A DNA stretch of 64,000 bases from Gyrodactylus bullatarudis (lineage: Eukaryota > Platyhelminthes > Monogenea > Gyrodactylidea > Gyrodactylidae), in assembly GCA_012064415.1 (NCBI GenBank), contig SSNU01000193.1, forward strand, positions 1-64,000, in the 5' to 3' direction. Both the position numbers and the translations under genes were made by a program. How positions within the stretch are numbered: position 1 is the first letter of the stretch; the number at the start of each line of letters is the position of its first letter. A model generated the notes under the pieces. That model worked only from the letters and a program-made list of their open reading frames with translations, was not told where the DNA came from and made no database searches. Of this stretch, positions 12,901 to 27,900 are shown in pieces.

Positions 12901-15900
12901 CACCTTGAGGACGAATTTTAGATCGTCTGCAAATTTAAGGAGAACACCCTCTATGTTTTCCGGGAGCTGAATATCAGGATATTTATTATTTCATGGGTGA
13001 ATTTTTCATACCCTTCTAATAGCCCAGATTCGGAGGAAGATGATGAATCTTGAATTCTTTACTTTGATATTCCAAATTCCCTTTTTTGAACTATGAGATA
13101 AAAATTTTGAAAGTCGATGAAATTTGATATATCAAGATCCCTAAAAATGACGAATTTATCAAATTTTTAATGATCGTGACTAAAAATCAACTTTTGATCA
13201 CTTTCTCACATTGAAATCAGCAAAAATTTTTAACTCAAAGTTCAAAAAACAGGGAATTTGGCGCTACTTTAAGATTTCAAATATTTTTTCTCCGTATTGT
13301 GAAAGAGGCCCTCATGATCTAGATTCTAAAAGATTTTGATAAAATTCGGTTTCTTGATGAAAAAATTTAGAATTTTGTAAAAATCATAAATTCCGATCTT
13401 CATATTAATTAGCTCTACTTGCTAGTAATAAATCCCAAAGGAAGAAAATTTAGAATTAAATTTCACAAAGTAATTACATGGAATTGTATCGACCTAAATG
13501 TCTGAATGATAACTTATTATCATAATGATTAATAATTAATGGGCTATGCATAATAGCTGTGGTCGGCGAAAAAAAATTTTTTCGTCCTGATATTAAATCT
13601 AATATTTTATGAAATTCTAAGCACGATGGATGTTTAAAAAATTTCTGACTATCTCAGAAAATAGAAAATTTCAGGCTTGAAAAAAATATATTTAGAATGT
13701 TTTTTATTTCATGATTTTGAAAATTTCTTAAAGAATATTCTTCAATAGATTGAAAATAAATTATAATAATTCTATTATGATTTATCCAGTAGTTTCAGTT
13801 GATTCTATAAGACCTTACTTAGTTAGTTTAAAATATTCTTCTAAAAATAAATATTTAAAATCATGTTTGCTATCATGGAAATACCAAAATTTTTCACAAA
13901 TGGAGATGTTTACAGATATTACTCTCTTCACACCGGTGTTAGCCTTGTAACTCAGATAAGAAAGGTCATATTCGATGCTATTATTAATAGAGTCAAACAG
14001 GTCTACATCAATCTTGACATTTCAACAGTGAGTGATCAGCAAATTCGGGCAAAAATCATTAAATTGATCGCTGATAGAAATTCCTGTGTCAACAGAAAAA
14101 AAAGAGTAGAAACTCTTTTTTCAAAAATATTTAACATTGCAAAGTGCCGTTGTGCATTAACAAGCAGTTGTAAATGTAATAAAAATGCTGCTAATTATTG
14201 GCAAAACTTCAACGTACTCAAGGAAGTTGTAACCCCAGATGTCGTTTCTTTCAATGATATCCCTATTACCTCAATAACTTCTTCGGTTCAACTGGATAGC
14301 TCATTTGTCGCTGAAACAAGCTTCATACTGTACAAGAAGAAAACGAAGATCATATCAGCCCTATTCCAAAGAGAGCACGCTTCAAGAGTGCCCCAATATT
14401 CTCAAGCAACTCTGAGGAATCCTCTGGTGAGCCTGTTTCGCATAGGAGAAAAAATCTGGATTTAATTCTTCTTGTTAAAAAAATCTTGGAGATGAAAATC
14501 AGTCTCAAAAAGGCAAGTGTACTCTTGAATCTCTTCGCCAGCGTCATCAATGCATTGTCAGGCGAAACTTACATATCAAAGTGGAAGATTAAAAGTATTA
14601 TCGCTTTGATGGAACAGCAATACATTCTCAACCGCCGGAAGAGAAACCAATGCATTGAATATGACTCGAAACGAAATATGTGTCGTAGATATCACGAGAA
14701 GATGTCAAATGAATTTGTTGAGTGTGTCGTTCCTCAGACAGGATCAGCTCAACATTGTACTGATGTCATTATAGGTCTTGGAGAAAACCGGTTCAATAAA
14801 TACTTTGCAAGTTCTCAAATGTGACGGTACAAATGTCAATGTTGGTGATAAAAAAAGAGTCAATGTCTCAGTTGAACACAAGATTGGAAGACCTGTCACT
14901 TGTGTTTTATGTTCTCTTCATAAGATAGAAATCATGCTCAGAAACGTATTTTTGAAATTGGATGGAGTATTAAGCGGTCCAAATACTTTTACTGGTCCTA
15001 TCGGCAAGGCCATTAAAGATGTGTCAGCTTTATCGCCAATAGTACATTTTCAATCAATTGGGATCGAGCTTCCTATTATGAGCGATCATGTTTTATCAAA
15101 TATGACAACGGATCAGAAATATCTATTTTCGATCGCTCAAATGGTGTCAGTCGGCTATACTATGACAGATCCTGGATTGATGCAGTTTATTAAGTCGAAT
15201 GAACCGGGTAAAATGCATTTGGCCCGATGGATGACGACAGCTAGTCGTATTTTACGATTTTATGTTAGTTTTGAAAATCCTAGGCCAAAGCTCATAAGAT
15301 TATCAAGGTTTGTAATGAAAATCTACATTTGCTCCTGGTTTGATGCAAAGCTGTTTCCATCCATATCTGATGCATCTAAGAACATCTTCAAAATAGTTCA
15401 AAGAGTCAACAGTTTCGGGGACGAAGAAATTCAAAATATTGTTTCTGCTAGATTAACCCTTTCAATACCAACTCCATAAATTTCATCCGATTTTTTTGAA
15501 AATTGCACAGTTTAATCTGCATGGCACATAGATGAACATGTCAAAAAATCAAAGTCAAAATTCACGATCAAGATCATAATTTTGACCTGTTCCATATGGC
15601 TACATTGGTACTGAAGGGTACTAAAATTTTGAGCTAGAAGATTTTTTTTTTAATTTTTTATTTAACTTGTATGTTTAGAAAAACAATTTCTATTTTCCAA
15701 AAGACAAAAAAAACTTTCACATTTTTTACACTTGACAGGGGTGAAAGCCATACAGATCGAGCATCTTCCTCTTTTATTTCTTGGAACTTTATAAATTTCG
15801 TGTTCTGTGTTAGTGTTCTCGTTGTCCAATTTGGTTATTTCATGTCTGTGTCAAATAATTTTTACCCACTATCATTGAAAACTCCATCTAATCCAACTTT

Positions 15901-18900
15901 TTCTTTGGATCCAAATTATGAGCCTCGTAATCTCTTGAGTATAAAAGCCAACCATTAACCAGCGACGCATTTAAAATCCAGTGAAACACCTTCATATACC
16001 ACTTTTTAACTTTATGCTCATTTTGGTAAAATGACATAAGCATATCAAACTTGTCGACATTACCCATGTTTTTATTATAATTTTTTACGATATCTGGATA
16101 TGGAACTAATAATTGTTCCATATTGGAACTAATATAACATTATTGGACTTATAAGATAATTAGACATCTTTGAAACTCTCTAATAAGAAGATTTCATTCT
16201 TAAAAATGTTAAGCTATTTGATAAAAACAGAAATTATATCCCCAACTGATATTTCTGATGCTTTTAATAAGAAAACTAATTGATCTAAAATTAAAAGACA
16301 CTTATAAAATCTAAGAACAACTTCAGCCATCAGAATAGTTACAGATTATTTTATGTGTTTCACAAATGTTGAAATTTTTATCAGTTTGAAAAATCGCTCA
16401 ATTTGAACAAATTTTTCAACTTTTCAAATACCATACATAATATTAATCCCTGAATTTTTCTGATTCTATTAATTCTATTCTTAATTGAAAAACTTCAAAA
16501 TATTTAGAACATTTTTAATTTTCAAATTGAATTTCATTAGTAAAGTTCCTCTAAAAATACTTTTAAGTATACCTTTTTCGATTCATTTTGAGAGAAAGAG
16601 TAGAACAATATGATAGAAACATGTTTTCATTATGATTATGTACAAAAAGAAGAAACAAAATTGTGTAATTATATAGAAGTAGATGTATAGCAGTCTATTC
16701 TTATATATGATTAATGGTATGACGCAATAATATTCATTACAATAACTTAAGGCTAGAAAAAAATCAAAAAGGAAGATAATAATTTCAATATGATAGATTT
16801 TATTCAATTAAATCTTCTCTATTNNNNNNNNNNNNNNNNNNNNNNNNNNNNNNNNNNNNNNNNNNNNNNNNNNNNNNNNNNNNNNNNNNNNNNNNNNNNN
16901 NNNNNNNNNNNNNNNNNNNNNNNNNNNNNNNNNNNNNNNNNNNNNNNNNNNNNNNNNNNNNNNNNNNNNNNNNNNNNNNNNNNNNNNNNNNNNNNNNNNN
17001 NNNNNNNNNNNNNNNNNNNNNNNNNNNNNNNNNNNNNNNNNNNNNNNNNNNNNNNNNNNNNNNNNNNNNNNNNNNNNNNNNNNNNNNNNNNNNNNNNNNN
17101 NNNNNNNNNNNNNNNNNNNNNNNNNNNNNNNNNNNNNNNNNNNNNNNNNNNNNNNNNNNNNNNNNNNNNNNNNNNNNNNNNNNNNNNNNNNNNNNNNNNN
17201 NNNNNNNNNNNNNNNNNNNNNNNNNNNNNNNNNNNNNNNNNNNNNNNNNNNNNNNNNNNNNNNNNNNNNNNNNNNNNNNNNNNNNNNNNNNNNNNNNNNN
17301 NNNNNNNNNNNNNNNNNNNNNNNNNNNNNNNNNNNNNNNNNNNNNNNNNNNNNNNNNNNNNNNNNNNTCCAATTTTCACCATTTCTATACAGTTCTAGAA
17401 CTCTCTTTCTAATACATGGTTCGTGCTTCGGCATGTCTAATAAATAAGTCTATAGTAAAGTCTCGACAAAACGTACTACAATAATAACAATAGAAAGTCC
17501 CCCCTAATATTCTAACCAATAAGAATGAGTTTGGTATTTGACCTTAAGTTGACCTTAGAATTTTACACTGTAACTCATAAATACCTCCCCCTTTTTTGCA
17601 CTTTAATAATGAAAACATGTTTCTATCATATTGTTCTACTCTTTCTCTCAAAATGAATCGAAAAAGGTATAGTATAGTAATAATTAATCACTTATATCAA
17701 AAAAATGCAACTTTGAGATTTTTTTTTTTAATTTTTCTGGCATTTAAAAAAATTGATTCTTATATAATTGAAATCAGCTTTCAATTCTCTATTGAATGCT
17801 ATATCAGGAGTATGGAAAATTTTCTTTTTAAAATTCGCCAACCACCCCTAATTGCATAACCAATGAAATTCCAGACTCAACCGATCAGAAAATACTTGTT
17901 AAATTTTTCCAAATATTATTTTTAAAAATATTTTTTTTAAAGTTTAGTATCCCATTCATCCTCAAAATTAACATACCTCTTTTCATTCCCATATCCCTGG
18001 CGAATTGGAAGACTCGATCCTTTGTAACTTTCAAGTCAAATGTTTTTTGCAGACCCATATAATCAGCTGTGAACGACATTAAATCATGTGTCGTTTCAAA
18101 AATTAAACTTATTATTTGAATATTCGAGAGCATAATTTGTTCTTGTCTCTTTTGGGGATCATCAAAGTATGTAACGTCTAATAAAACTGATCCATTTTGT
18201 TCATTATAGTCAGATTTGGTCAAGTATGCTATTCTTCTGTTTGAACCATCAAACTTTAATATTGCGAAATCCCCTTCAAGTGCTAAATATAAGATAAATA
18301 TGAATTCAAAAGTTTATCCTTCTTTCAGATAATTTACAATTTTTTATTTATTTTCATATTTTTTTATTTGTTAGGAATCTACTGGCGAACTTCCTCAAAA
18401 ATACTTTATTTCAAGCTAACCCTAGTTATCCTCCCAAGATGAAAGCAGATGCCTTAAACAAAGCTGAAGCTCATTTCATCAAAAAGTTAAACCCAGCTCT
18501 GTGTAAGCAAAAACCCTGGCCACTAAGTTAGGCCTGAGTTTGGTCTCTCTCTCTCTGAAATGATAGAACCAATCAGAGGATATTATTGTACGTTGAATTT
18601 ATTTCATGTTACGACCAATATAGAAATTAAAATAGGTGTATACACTGACCGATCTCAATTCGGTAAGCATCGGAATTTTTTGAAGACATCACTTTGTTAA
18701 CAAAATCTTTGTATCTTGCGTCATTGAAATGTAAGGAACTGGATCTCTTGGGCAGTGTTGAGAAGGAACTTGCATTGAACATTTCTTGTATACTTAGGAA
18801 TTATGCCGTAGAAAAAATGATTCTACAATAGACGATAGAACTTATTATAGGTCTAGAACTAAAATTTGACTTCTATTTAGGTCCGAGTGTAGTATTAACA

Positions 18901-21900
18901 ACAACTTTTAAACAAACAAAACGTTTAAAATCAGTCAAGCAGAAAATAAATTCATGTAATATATGCTGGGACACTTTCATCACAAAGGTAATTTCTACAA
19001 TTTATCGAGAAAGATATTATGATTAAAATAAGGAATGATAAAATATTCTTTTCGAATGAGTAAGACTTGTCAATTTTGAAATAAACCTTGTTTTATATTC
19101 ATAAGGATAATTATAATCAGATAAGCAATGCTTAATGACCATTGGATTATTTATTCTCAGTTTTTACATTGATCGTAACATATATATCTAGCCGGAGTAA
19201 TAGTCTGACGAGATCCGGTGAAATAAAAGCTTTATTACTAAATATTCACTTGACTTCCAAACCTCTCTAAAGGAGTTTTTCATTTGAAGCTATAAAAATA
19301 ATTTTTATACAAGTAAAGCTATGTGGAATGTTTAAATTACTTACTGATTGCTTTTTCAATATGTGGCATCATTTTTATATCAAATCTTTTACTCATGATT
19401 GCATAATTCACTGTGGCCATGTCAATCACTTCAATCATGTACATTCCATTTTCATTCACTAATTTCCTTTCGGCAAACGCCATAATATACACATCCTCAT
19501 CGTCTTCGAACATGTTATCTTAAAATTTGAATCACGTTATTGAAATGACTAATGATGATATTTCTACTCCTCAAGAAACCCAGGCAAATATTGAGAGCCA
19601 ATACTCTAATCATGGTCTCTTCTACAACTGTTGATTCTTCGGATGCTTTAATCGAGAGATTGAAGAACTCGACCCGAGATCCATATTTGAGAGTCCTGAT
19701 GAATAATCCCAGTTACTTGTCCTTGGGACCAAGGGCCTCAGTGAACGTCTTTAAGACAATTATGTTTATTGTCGGATAGATGTTTTTTAATATTGATTTT
19801 GAGCTGGGTCACCGATGTCATGTCTTTTTTCTTGGCAAAATTGGAGATGACATCATTGAAACCGACAATCGACAAGTTCAATCTCTATTTCAGATACATG
19901 GATGACACATTCATAACAATGAACAAAAATGACAATCCAGAAGAATTCCTCTGTACCTTCAATCAGGCCCATGAGAAGATAGAATTTACAATGGAAAAGA
20001 AGAACGAAAATAGCCTGGCATTTTTGGATGTTAAACTTATAAGAAACGAGGATGGAACGATAAAGCGAGGAATCCACAGAAAAAACACGTTCACGGGTAG
20101 AATGCTAAACTTCAATTCATTTGTACCGGAAAAAATTAAACGTGGCCTCATAAGAGCGTTAGCAAAGAGAACACGAAGGATAGTCTCTGATGAAATGTGG
20201 GAAGAAGAATTGGAACAGCTGATCAGCATATTTTTAATAAACGATTATCCAATAGAACTGATCAATGATCGTCTGTCAAAACTCTATACTCCGAGAAGGA
20301 AGCCGAAAGAAACGGAAAGTCCAACCGCCTACATTAAACTTCCATTCAAAGGTGATAGAATTGCAATAACGTTCCAGAAGAAAATCAATGATGTCTTTTA
20401 TGAAACTTACCCAGAAGGTAACATAAGGATCATCTACAAAACGAAAAAGATGTTTACGAATTGTTCCAAAGACACACTGGAGCCACTAAAACAATCCTAT
20501 GTGGTTTACAAATTCAAATGCCCTTGTAATGCAGAATACATAGGCCAAACCATCAGGAGCCTTGAGGAAAGAGTAGATGAGCACCTCCATACTGGACAAA
20601 CAGCCATCAGAGAGCACCTCAAAAACTTTAATGCCGAAGTTTCCCCCCAAAACTTTGAAGTAATGTATAAACCATCAGGAAACTGCATTTATAGTTTAAA
20701 AGCTGCTGAAGCATATCTCAGCAATCATCACAAGCCAAATCTATGCATACAGAAAAATCATGTTAAAAATCATTATTAAATTTTACTAAATAATGCTGCA
20801 TACCTAGCAACAGGTATGATCACATCGAATTTTAAGAACAATTTCAACCAATAATTTAATTTAATTCTAAAAACCTATATATTTGGCATGTATCACACTG
20901 ATGAGTATGCCCGAAATAAAGGCCTTATTTGTGAGAAAAAACCCTTGCAAATTATGTTTAGAAAAATATTCTTTTGAATAATTCAAAAGTAGCCACATTA
21001 AAAATTTTCAATAGCGTTTTTTACTCAAAAATTTTTGCAATTCTGTTTATTTTATTCCAGAAGCATAAAAGATGTATTTTGAAGCAAAATTTGATGGGAT
21101 TATGTTGAAATACTTGAGATTAATTTTATCATATTGATAGTAATTTTGGAAATTTTTATTCAAGTTTATTTTATATTTAGTATACTTTAGGTTTGTAATT
21201 TTTGATTTGAATCTGTATGGGTTGATATAAAGCAGGTCTGTATGACCAAAGAAGAGGCCGACTGTGCAAACTAAAGAATTGTTAGATATTGGTGAGTTAC
21301 CCTGTTTCTTACCCACTCTGCTCGATTCATCACTCTCAACCCGGTTTTATATTAAAAGTTTAAATTATCTGAACCAATGAGTGGGTGTGAAAATGTTGAA
21401 TTGTGGGAAAGACTTTTCAAAATTTAATGCAATAATTTCACTCTCTCAACTAAATCAAGCTAAAAGATAACTAATCGTAAAATAATTATTTATAATAAAT
21501 CTTTAGAATAAATCCCTCATCAAATAAATAGGTTTTATTTTTTAATTATCTTAACTATAGGATTTTTTTACACCGATAATTTATTCTGATTAGAATAAAG
21601 AGAATTTGAAAATTTCAAATTGAATCCACAGTCAGATTAAGCGAATATTATGTATAGTAAATTTAATTTCCATTAACTCTTATTTCAGCAATTTTTATGA
21701 ACCATTCATATTTATGTAAAAATAAAAGGGAATGTATTCCATTGATATAAGTGTGACTTTAACACCCCCATTGCCTATATTGGAGAAGACACCATTTAGT
21801 CTAATTTCTTAGCTTTTAGCTCAAAAGACAAAACATTGAATTCAGATACCATTTTTACATGGGAATAAAAAGGGATTGATTTTACAATGGATTGAAAAAT

Positions 21901-24900
21901 ATGTCTAATTATTAAGTATAATTATAATTAATGATTATTAATCAGCATGAAAATTATCACTATGTTATGCATAGGATTTAAAAAATTTTAACACCATTTA
22001 ACTTAGACCCCCATTCAAGCAGATTGAACAACCCATAATTTGGTTTTTATAATTTATTCATGAAAATCGTATACACTTGAATTATGTAATGGCAAGTCAA
22101 CTCTAGTTGATTTTCAATCTTTTTCTTGATAAAGCTCGATCCCAAGCCATTAAATGTTTGGAGAATATTTCACTTGTCATCAAAGGATTGGTATTGGCAT
22201 CATATTTAATATTTCTTGTGATATTCGGATGCTGACGAAAACACCTAGGATTCTCTGCCTTTCCAAGAATAAAAAGTTTTCTTTTATCACCGACTGCATT
22301 ACACCTGAAAACAGCGGTCAACCATGTTTTGTTACGTTTAAAGCCACTCACATCACCTCCTTTAAATAAATTATGAAAAAGATTTACCTTTCTCTTATTC
22401 CCTTTCTTTTAGCAAGAGCTTTGAAACCATAGAGGGAGTTTTCAAACTCTATGAGAATTTGATACTTTTCACTGTTCGTTTAGTTTTTCAGGAAAATGAA
22501 ATTTGAAAATTAATTTCATTGAACTTAACTTGACTTGATGGTAATCTTCCCACCCCATTTTAAATTTTTGTATTTAGTGTATTCTCTTCTCCATTTAACA
22601 TACTAGGGGTCTTTATGTGCAATAAGACTATAGCTATACATTGATATGTCATCATCAACCCTGTCAATGTATTTGTGTTTTGCACCCCCACTTGGTTTGA
22701 AATTCCCATGAGCTAAAGCTAAGAAATTAGACTAAATCTCTTCTCCAATATAGGCAATGGGGGTGTTAAAGTCACACTTATATCAATGAAATACATTCCC
22801 TTTTATTTTTACATAAATATGAATGGTTCATAAAAATTGCTGAAATAAGAGTTAATGGAAATTAAATTTACTATACATAATATTCGCTTAATCTGACTGT
22901 GGATTCAATTTGAAATTTTCAAATTCTCTTTATTCTAATCAGAATAAATTATCGGTGTAAAAAATCCTATAGTTAAGATAATTAAAAAATAAAACCTATT
23001 TATTTGATGAGGGATTTATTCTAAAGATTTATTATAAATAATTATTTTACGATTAGTTATCTTTTAGCTTGATTTAGCTGAGAGAGTGAAATTATTGCAT
23101 TAAATTTTGAAAAGTCTTTCCCACAATTCTATTGGTCAACATTTTCACACCCACTCATTGGTTCAGATAATTTAAACTTTTAATATAAAACCGGGTTGAG
23201 AGTGATGAATCGAGCAGAGTGGGTAAGAAACATGGTAACTCACCTGTATTAATCCGAATAAACCAGAAAAATACCTTTAATAAAGTGTTAAATTAAGTTT
23301 AAAAATTTTGAAAGTTTTCACGATTATTACATTCAAAATTTATGAATTTAGTTCGCTAAAACCATGGGAAAAAGACCTCCCAACAAAATATGAAAAACTC
23401 ACTACACTCAGATATGTCAGCAAGCTGGAAATGCAATATTTTAAAAAGTGCATAAACATTTGTTTACAAGAAGCCGTAAAAGAAGTAAATACTGAGATCT
23501 GCTAAACTTCTACAATGAATTAAAAATTTCTACCTTTAGTCAACTAATTACTAATTAATCTTTGAATCTGTTAGAATCTTCAGGTTAATAAAAATTCTGA
23601 AACGTTGTTTCAACTGGACCACAAATCGAACGAGACTTCAATGACTCAAAAAAACATGTTAAAAATATTAATATGTCAATAAAATAACTTACGATGGAAT
23701 TCGTTATTGATTTTTAATTAGTCATGTAGGTGTAATTAGGAACCAAGTGTCCATACATACATACATGTACAATGTGTGACTGAATGCAACTCATGTAATT
23801 ATAATTATAGACTAAATTATTATTTCTCACTCTTTAACGTGGCGAAGGGGACACATTAGTTTTGGCATTTCAAGGTTTATTTTTATTCTTGGGGGGTGCG
23901 TGGAATTTTCAGTGAATATTCTCATACACAAAAATTGGTAAAGACAAATCAAGCAAAACTCATATCGATTTTTTTGTATTATGTTATAAGTTAAGAAAGG
24001 ATGTAACGCGAATTCCACGCAAGTTAAGAAAAGATGTAATTAAATTAAAAAATGTATTAGTAATTATCTGTAATTATCCTCTTTCATTTGACACTAAAAT
24101 CGACATTCATGAAAAATGTAGAAAAATTACTTGGACCAACTTTATTCTGATTTTAAGCTTATTAAAAACAACCCCCTCCCCAATATACGATACCATTATG
24201 ATCAGAATTGAATTCTCTCTCGAATGATCTAAAAATCACGACTTTTCAAAATTTTAAGACAAAAATTTATACCAGGATCCTACTTCAAAGTACAATGACA
24301 AGTTATTTATTTATTGAAAAACTGTGAATATTCACAAATGTACACAAATGAACGGAGGTGTAGTTTTACACTCCCCAAATACGGTTCCCACCTGTACTAA
24401 TTACACTCAAGTCACACAGACTATGTAAGCCTAGACTGAGTAATGACAGCTTAAACATCTAAACGACCTAATTAAAAATCAATAAGGATTCCTTGGCTAA
24501 AATTCCTTTCAAATTCATATCCCAACTACAGAGCTTGATAAGAAAAAACTGTTTCACGATTCAAAAACAGAGTGTTTGCTTTCTCAAGCACCAAAACCAA
24601 GAAGTGTATATCTAAGACTATAGTAGCTCAGGAATTCAGGTCGGGTTTGTTTAAAAAGGTGCTAACTAGTAATTAGATACAGTTGTGTACTAGTATACGA
24701 GAAATCGCAGACCCCAATTTTCCTATGAAAAATAGATTTTACTCATCATAGATCTACTTAAAAGTAGAACAAGTTTTATTTCATTTGCAGAAAAAATTAC
24801 GTTTCTATCATTTGAAACAAAAAAGTTGTGGGTGTTTCAAGTCACTGAAACGACTTTTGATAGAATTCGTCATTGATTTTTAATTAGACATAAAGATGTA

Positions 24901-27900
24901 ATTATGAAGCTAACATCGAGAATGTTTGACTAAATTGTAACACATAACTATTGACTATAATTATTGCATTTTTACCTGTTGAGGGTGACCTGATTTTGCC
25001 ATCAAATTTCATTATCAAGATTTTTATGCTCAAAGAACGAATTCAATAGGGTTTAATGGTACTGATCGAATCAGGAGAAAATTCTCTTTAAATTGAGACT
25101 AAAAACTAAAAAAGTGTGAAATTTCGACCATAAAATATTAAAAAAAAAAAAAACTTGTTCTACTTCTAAGTAGATCTATGATGAGTAAAATCTATTTTTC
25201 ATAGGAAAATTGGGGTCTACACCAAAACTGGGACACTTCTGTAGTACAATTCAACATTCATTTGATAGATAAATAATCATATAATAAACCGTAGTTATAG
25301 CATGATTTATTTAATTCATTATAAGTTATAATTTATAACTGATTATAATTAATAAATTTTATTAAAATGTAAGTGAGGACGAATACGACCTCCGGTAACG
25401 AGAGGATTAAAAAAAATTAGAAAAGATATATGCTAAATGTACATTTCTTAAAGCATCCGATTTAGTTCTCAATTCGAGTCGCTTGATGGAATTTCAATCG
25501 TTTCATGTTAAAACTTTTACTCGACCAGTTTTTTTTATTTTTCAAATTTTAAAATTCTCAAAATGAATTTCCACCATAAATATAATATTTATCTGGAATA
25601 TTAAACGTCATAGCTTGAAGTGATCAGAAAATGTGTTGTGGTAAACTTTGCTTTTCTTGTTCTTGCACAGCTTTTTAACTTTGGACAAAGAATAAGCGAG
25701 TTATGGGAAAAAATGTGGCAAATATTTTGAACTAAGTAAACCTCAAATTATTCCTAAATAGTATTAGATAAAATTTTTCATTCGAGATCTCACTAAACCT
25801 ACCTTTGAAAGCTTACTAAATCTCAATTTTCTAAAAACGTGTAATTCTGTTGGAACTAATAATTTTATTCTATCTTGCCAAATTGTAATTGAGTATCTCC
25901 TTGAAATTTTAAGCTTGAGGAATTAACTCACTGTTTCATAATGAGCTAAATTTTTTAAATATTATTTATTCTATCATTAATTAAAGCACAAAATTTGCTA
26001 TTCGATGCAACTTTTTTTTGTTGAAAAATCGATCAACTTATAAATTATATTAGTCACCCCCTTATTGGTTAACATCTACATTTATTAATTAATAATTAGT
26101 CAATGCATCTTTTATGAGGAGAGAATACACTCAAATTTTTCGTCATTCAAATTGAAATGAAATAGACTTGGAAAGATCATGAAATTCTTAGTTAGAGAAA
26201 TTGTTTACACCTGAATATATATTTGAAATCGTCTTAACGAGCTCTGTACGGTGATGTAATTTCTAATTTTTTTATAAAATTCAGTTAATTTCTTAGTTCT
26301 AGCATAACTCTGTAACGAAAAACTTAAAATACCCTGGATTATAGTGAAATAAACAGAATGAAAGCGAGAATCCGAATAAAATAAAATAAACTTATTTTTG
26401 GATTTTTGATCATCTTTTCATAATTTATATTTAATAATTTAATTGTAATATTTTTGAGTAGACATAAAATTAAAATAGATAATTTAGATTATAGAGGAAC
26501 GGTATATAATTTTTTTTACTTGACAGTATTTAACCTGTATTGGTATATTATAGTATCTCCGAAATTATCTCATCTGTTGATGATGAAAAATTAACTATAT
26601 AGCAAGTGTAAATTACCCTAAATTGAAATCATGTGTTCCACGAGTTTAGCACTCTTCTCTGGACCGTCTTTGTAATTGAAATAAATGATACATAACGTGT
26701 ATGATATTTGTGATTACTTACTTTCGTTGAATCCCCATAATCTTGCCACTTTTTTGCCCAAACCATATTTGGTCTTGACAAAATAATCACAATTTGCTGA
26801 TGAAAAAGTGAAGAAATTATACGGTCGGTTATCAGTAATTTCCAAAAGTTCACAATCCTTGAACCTCATTGAAGTTGTATTACCTTCGAGAATCGAATCA
26901 CCTCTAACATATACACAATCTCCAATTTTTTCAATATTCTTTACCAAAAAAATGCGTTGACTGTTAGCTTCATCAATTAGGAATATTTCATCTTCGATGA
27001 GCTCTGGAAAGAATTTTATATTAGAAAATGAATTTTATGCAAAACCCCACAATCTTGAGCCTCTTTTTGAATAAATACTCAGTTTTCATTGATTTGCTAG
27101 CATAAACCTTTGGACGGAATGACTTGATATTAAACATAACTAATAAGGATGATAACTTTTTTACGCTTGTGTCTAAAGGAAAACTTGATTTATAAGACTC
27201 ATTTTTAGATGCAGAGTCTTCTCAAAACACTGTCCTCACTACTGATAAGTCTAAATTTTAATTTTTATCCATCTTATCAAAGAATTCAGATTACTTGTAA
27301 CAAGTTTAACTGAATTACCAGAATATCAAGAGTAATAAGATTAACAAAAAAGAACAACTCGATAAAAATTAATCAACCCTCTACTAGAATTTTTAGAGAA
27401 TTCACTGCAACTTTTGATCGTGATTTGGTCAGAGAGGGATAGAAATCGGGTTTTTTCTCTTTTATGTAAAAGTCATTTTTTAATTATTGAAAGATTCATA
27501 TAAATTTAAAAGTTGAAGGCTTACCTGTTTTTTGACCGATAGAATGAAAATAATCGAATGGAACATCAATGTCTTCAGCTTTTTTGGCTTTTACATTGAT
27601 TGCGTTTATAATAACAATGCAATTTTTTTCTTCGTCTCTTTCATAATGAGCTGTTCTCAAGTTGTACGTTTTATTATTGATATTAAGTAAGTAACGAGCC
27701 TCCACTGGAATAAATAAATTATTATCTATTTTTGATCTATCATTTAGAAAGTTCTAAAATACTTGTAGATTTGATGACTGTTGTAGAACTTGTGAAACCT
27801 CATTTAAAAAACCACAGTCATTTTTAAGAAATTAGTGAACACTTTTCGATGTTATCAGAGGGACGTTCAAATACAATTAATCAATAAGTTCGTAAAAAAT

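Noticed and set aside
16790..17434. Long open frames of about 190-208 codons on both strands
   Set aside because: They consist almost entirely of N from the assembly gap. Only the first 22 residues of the minus-strand frame carry information.
18546..18557. CT run as a possible functional element
   Set aside because: It is a short ordinary microsatellite with no supporting context.
19853..20229. Minus-strand frames antisense to the Penelope-like RT
   Set aside because: They are shadows of the strong plus-strand RT/GIY-YIG frame.
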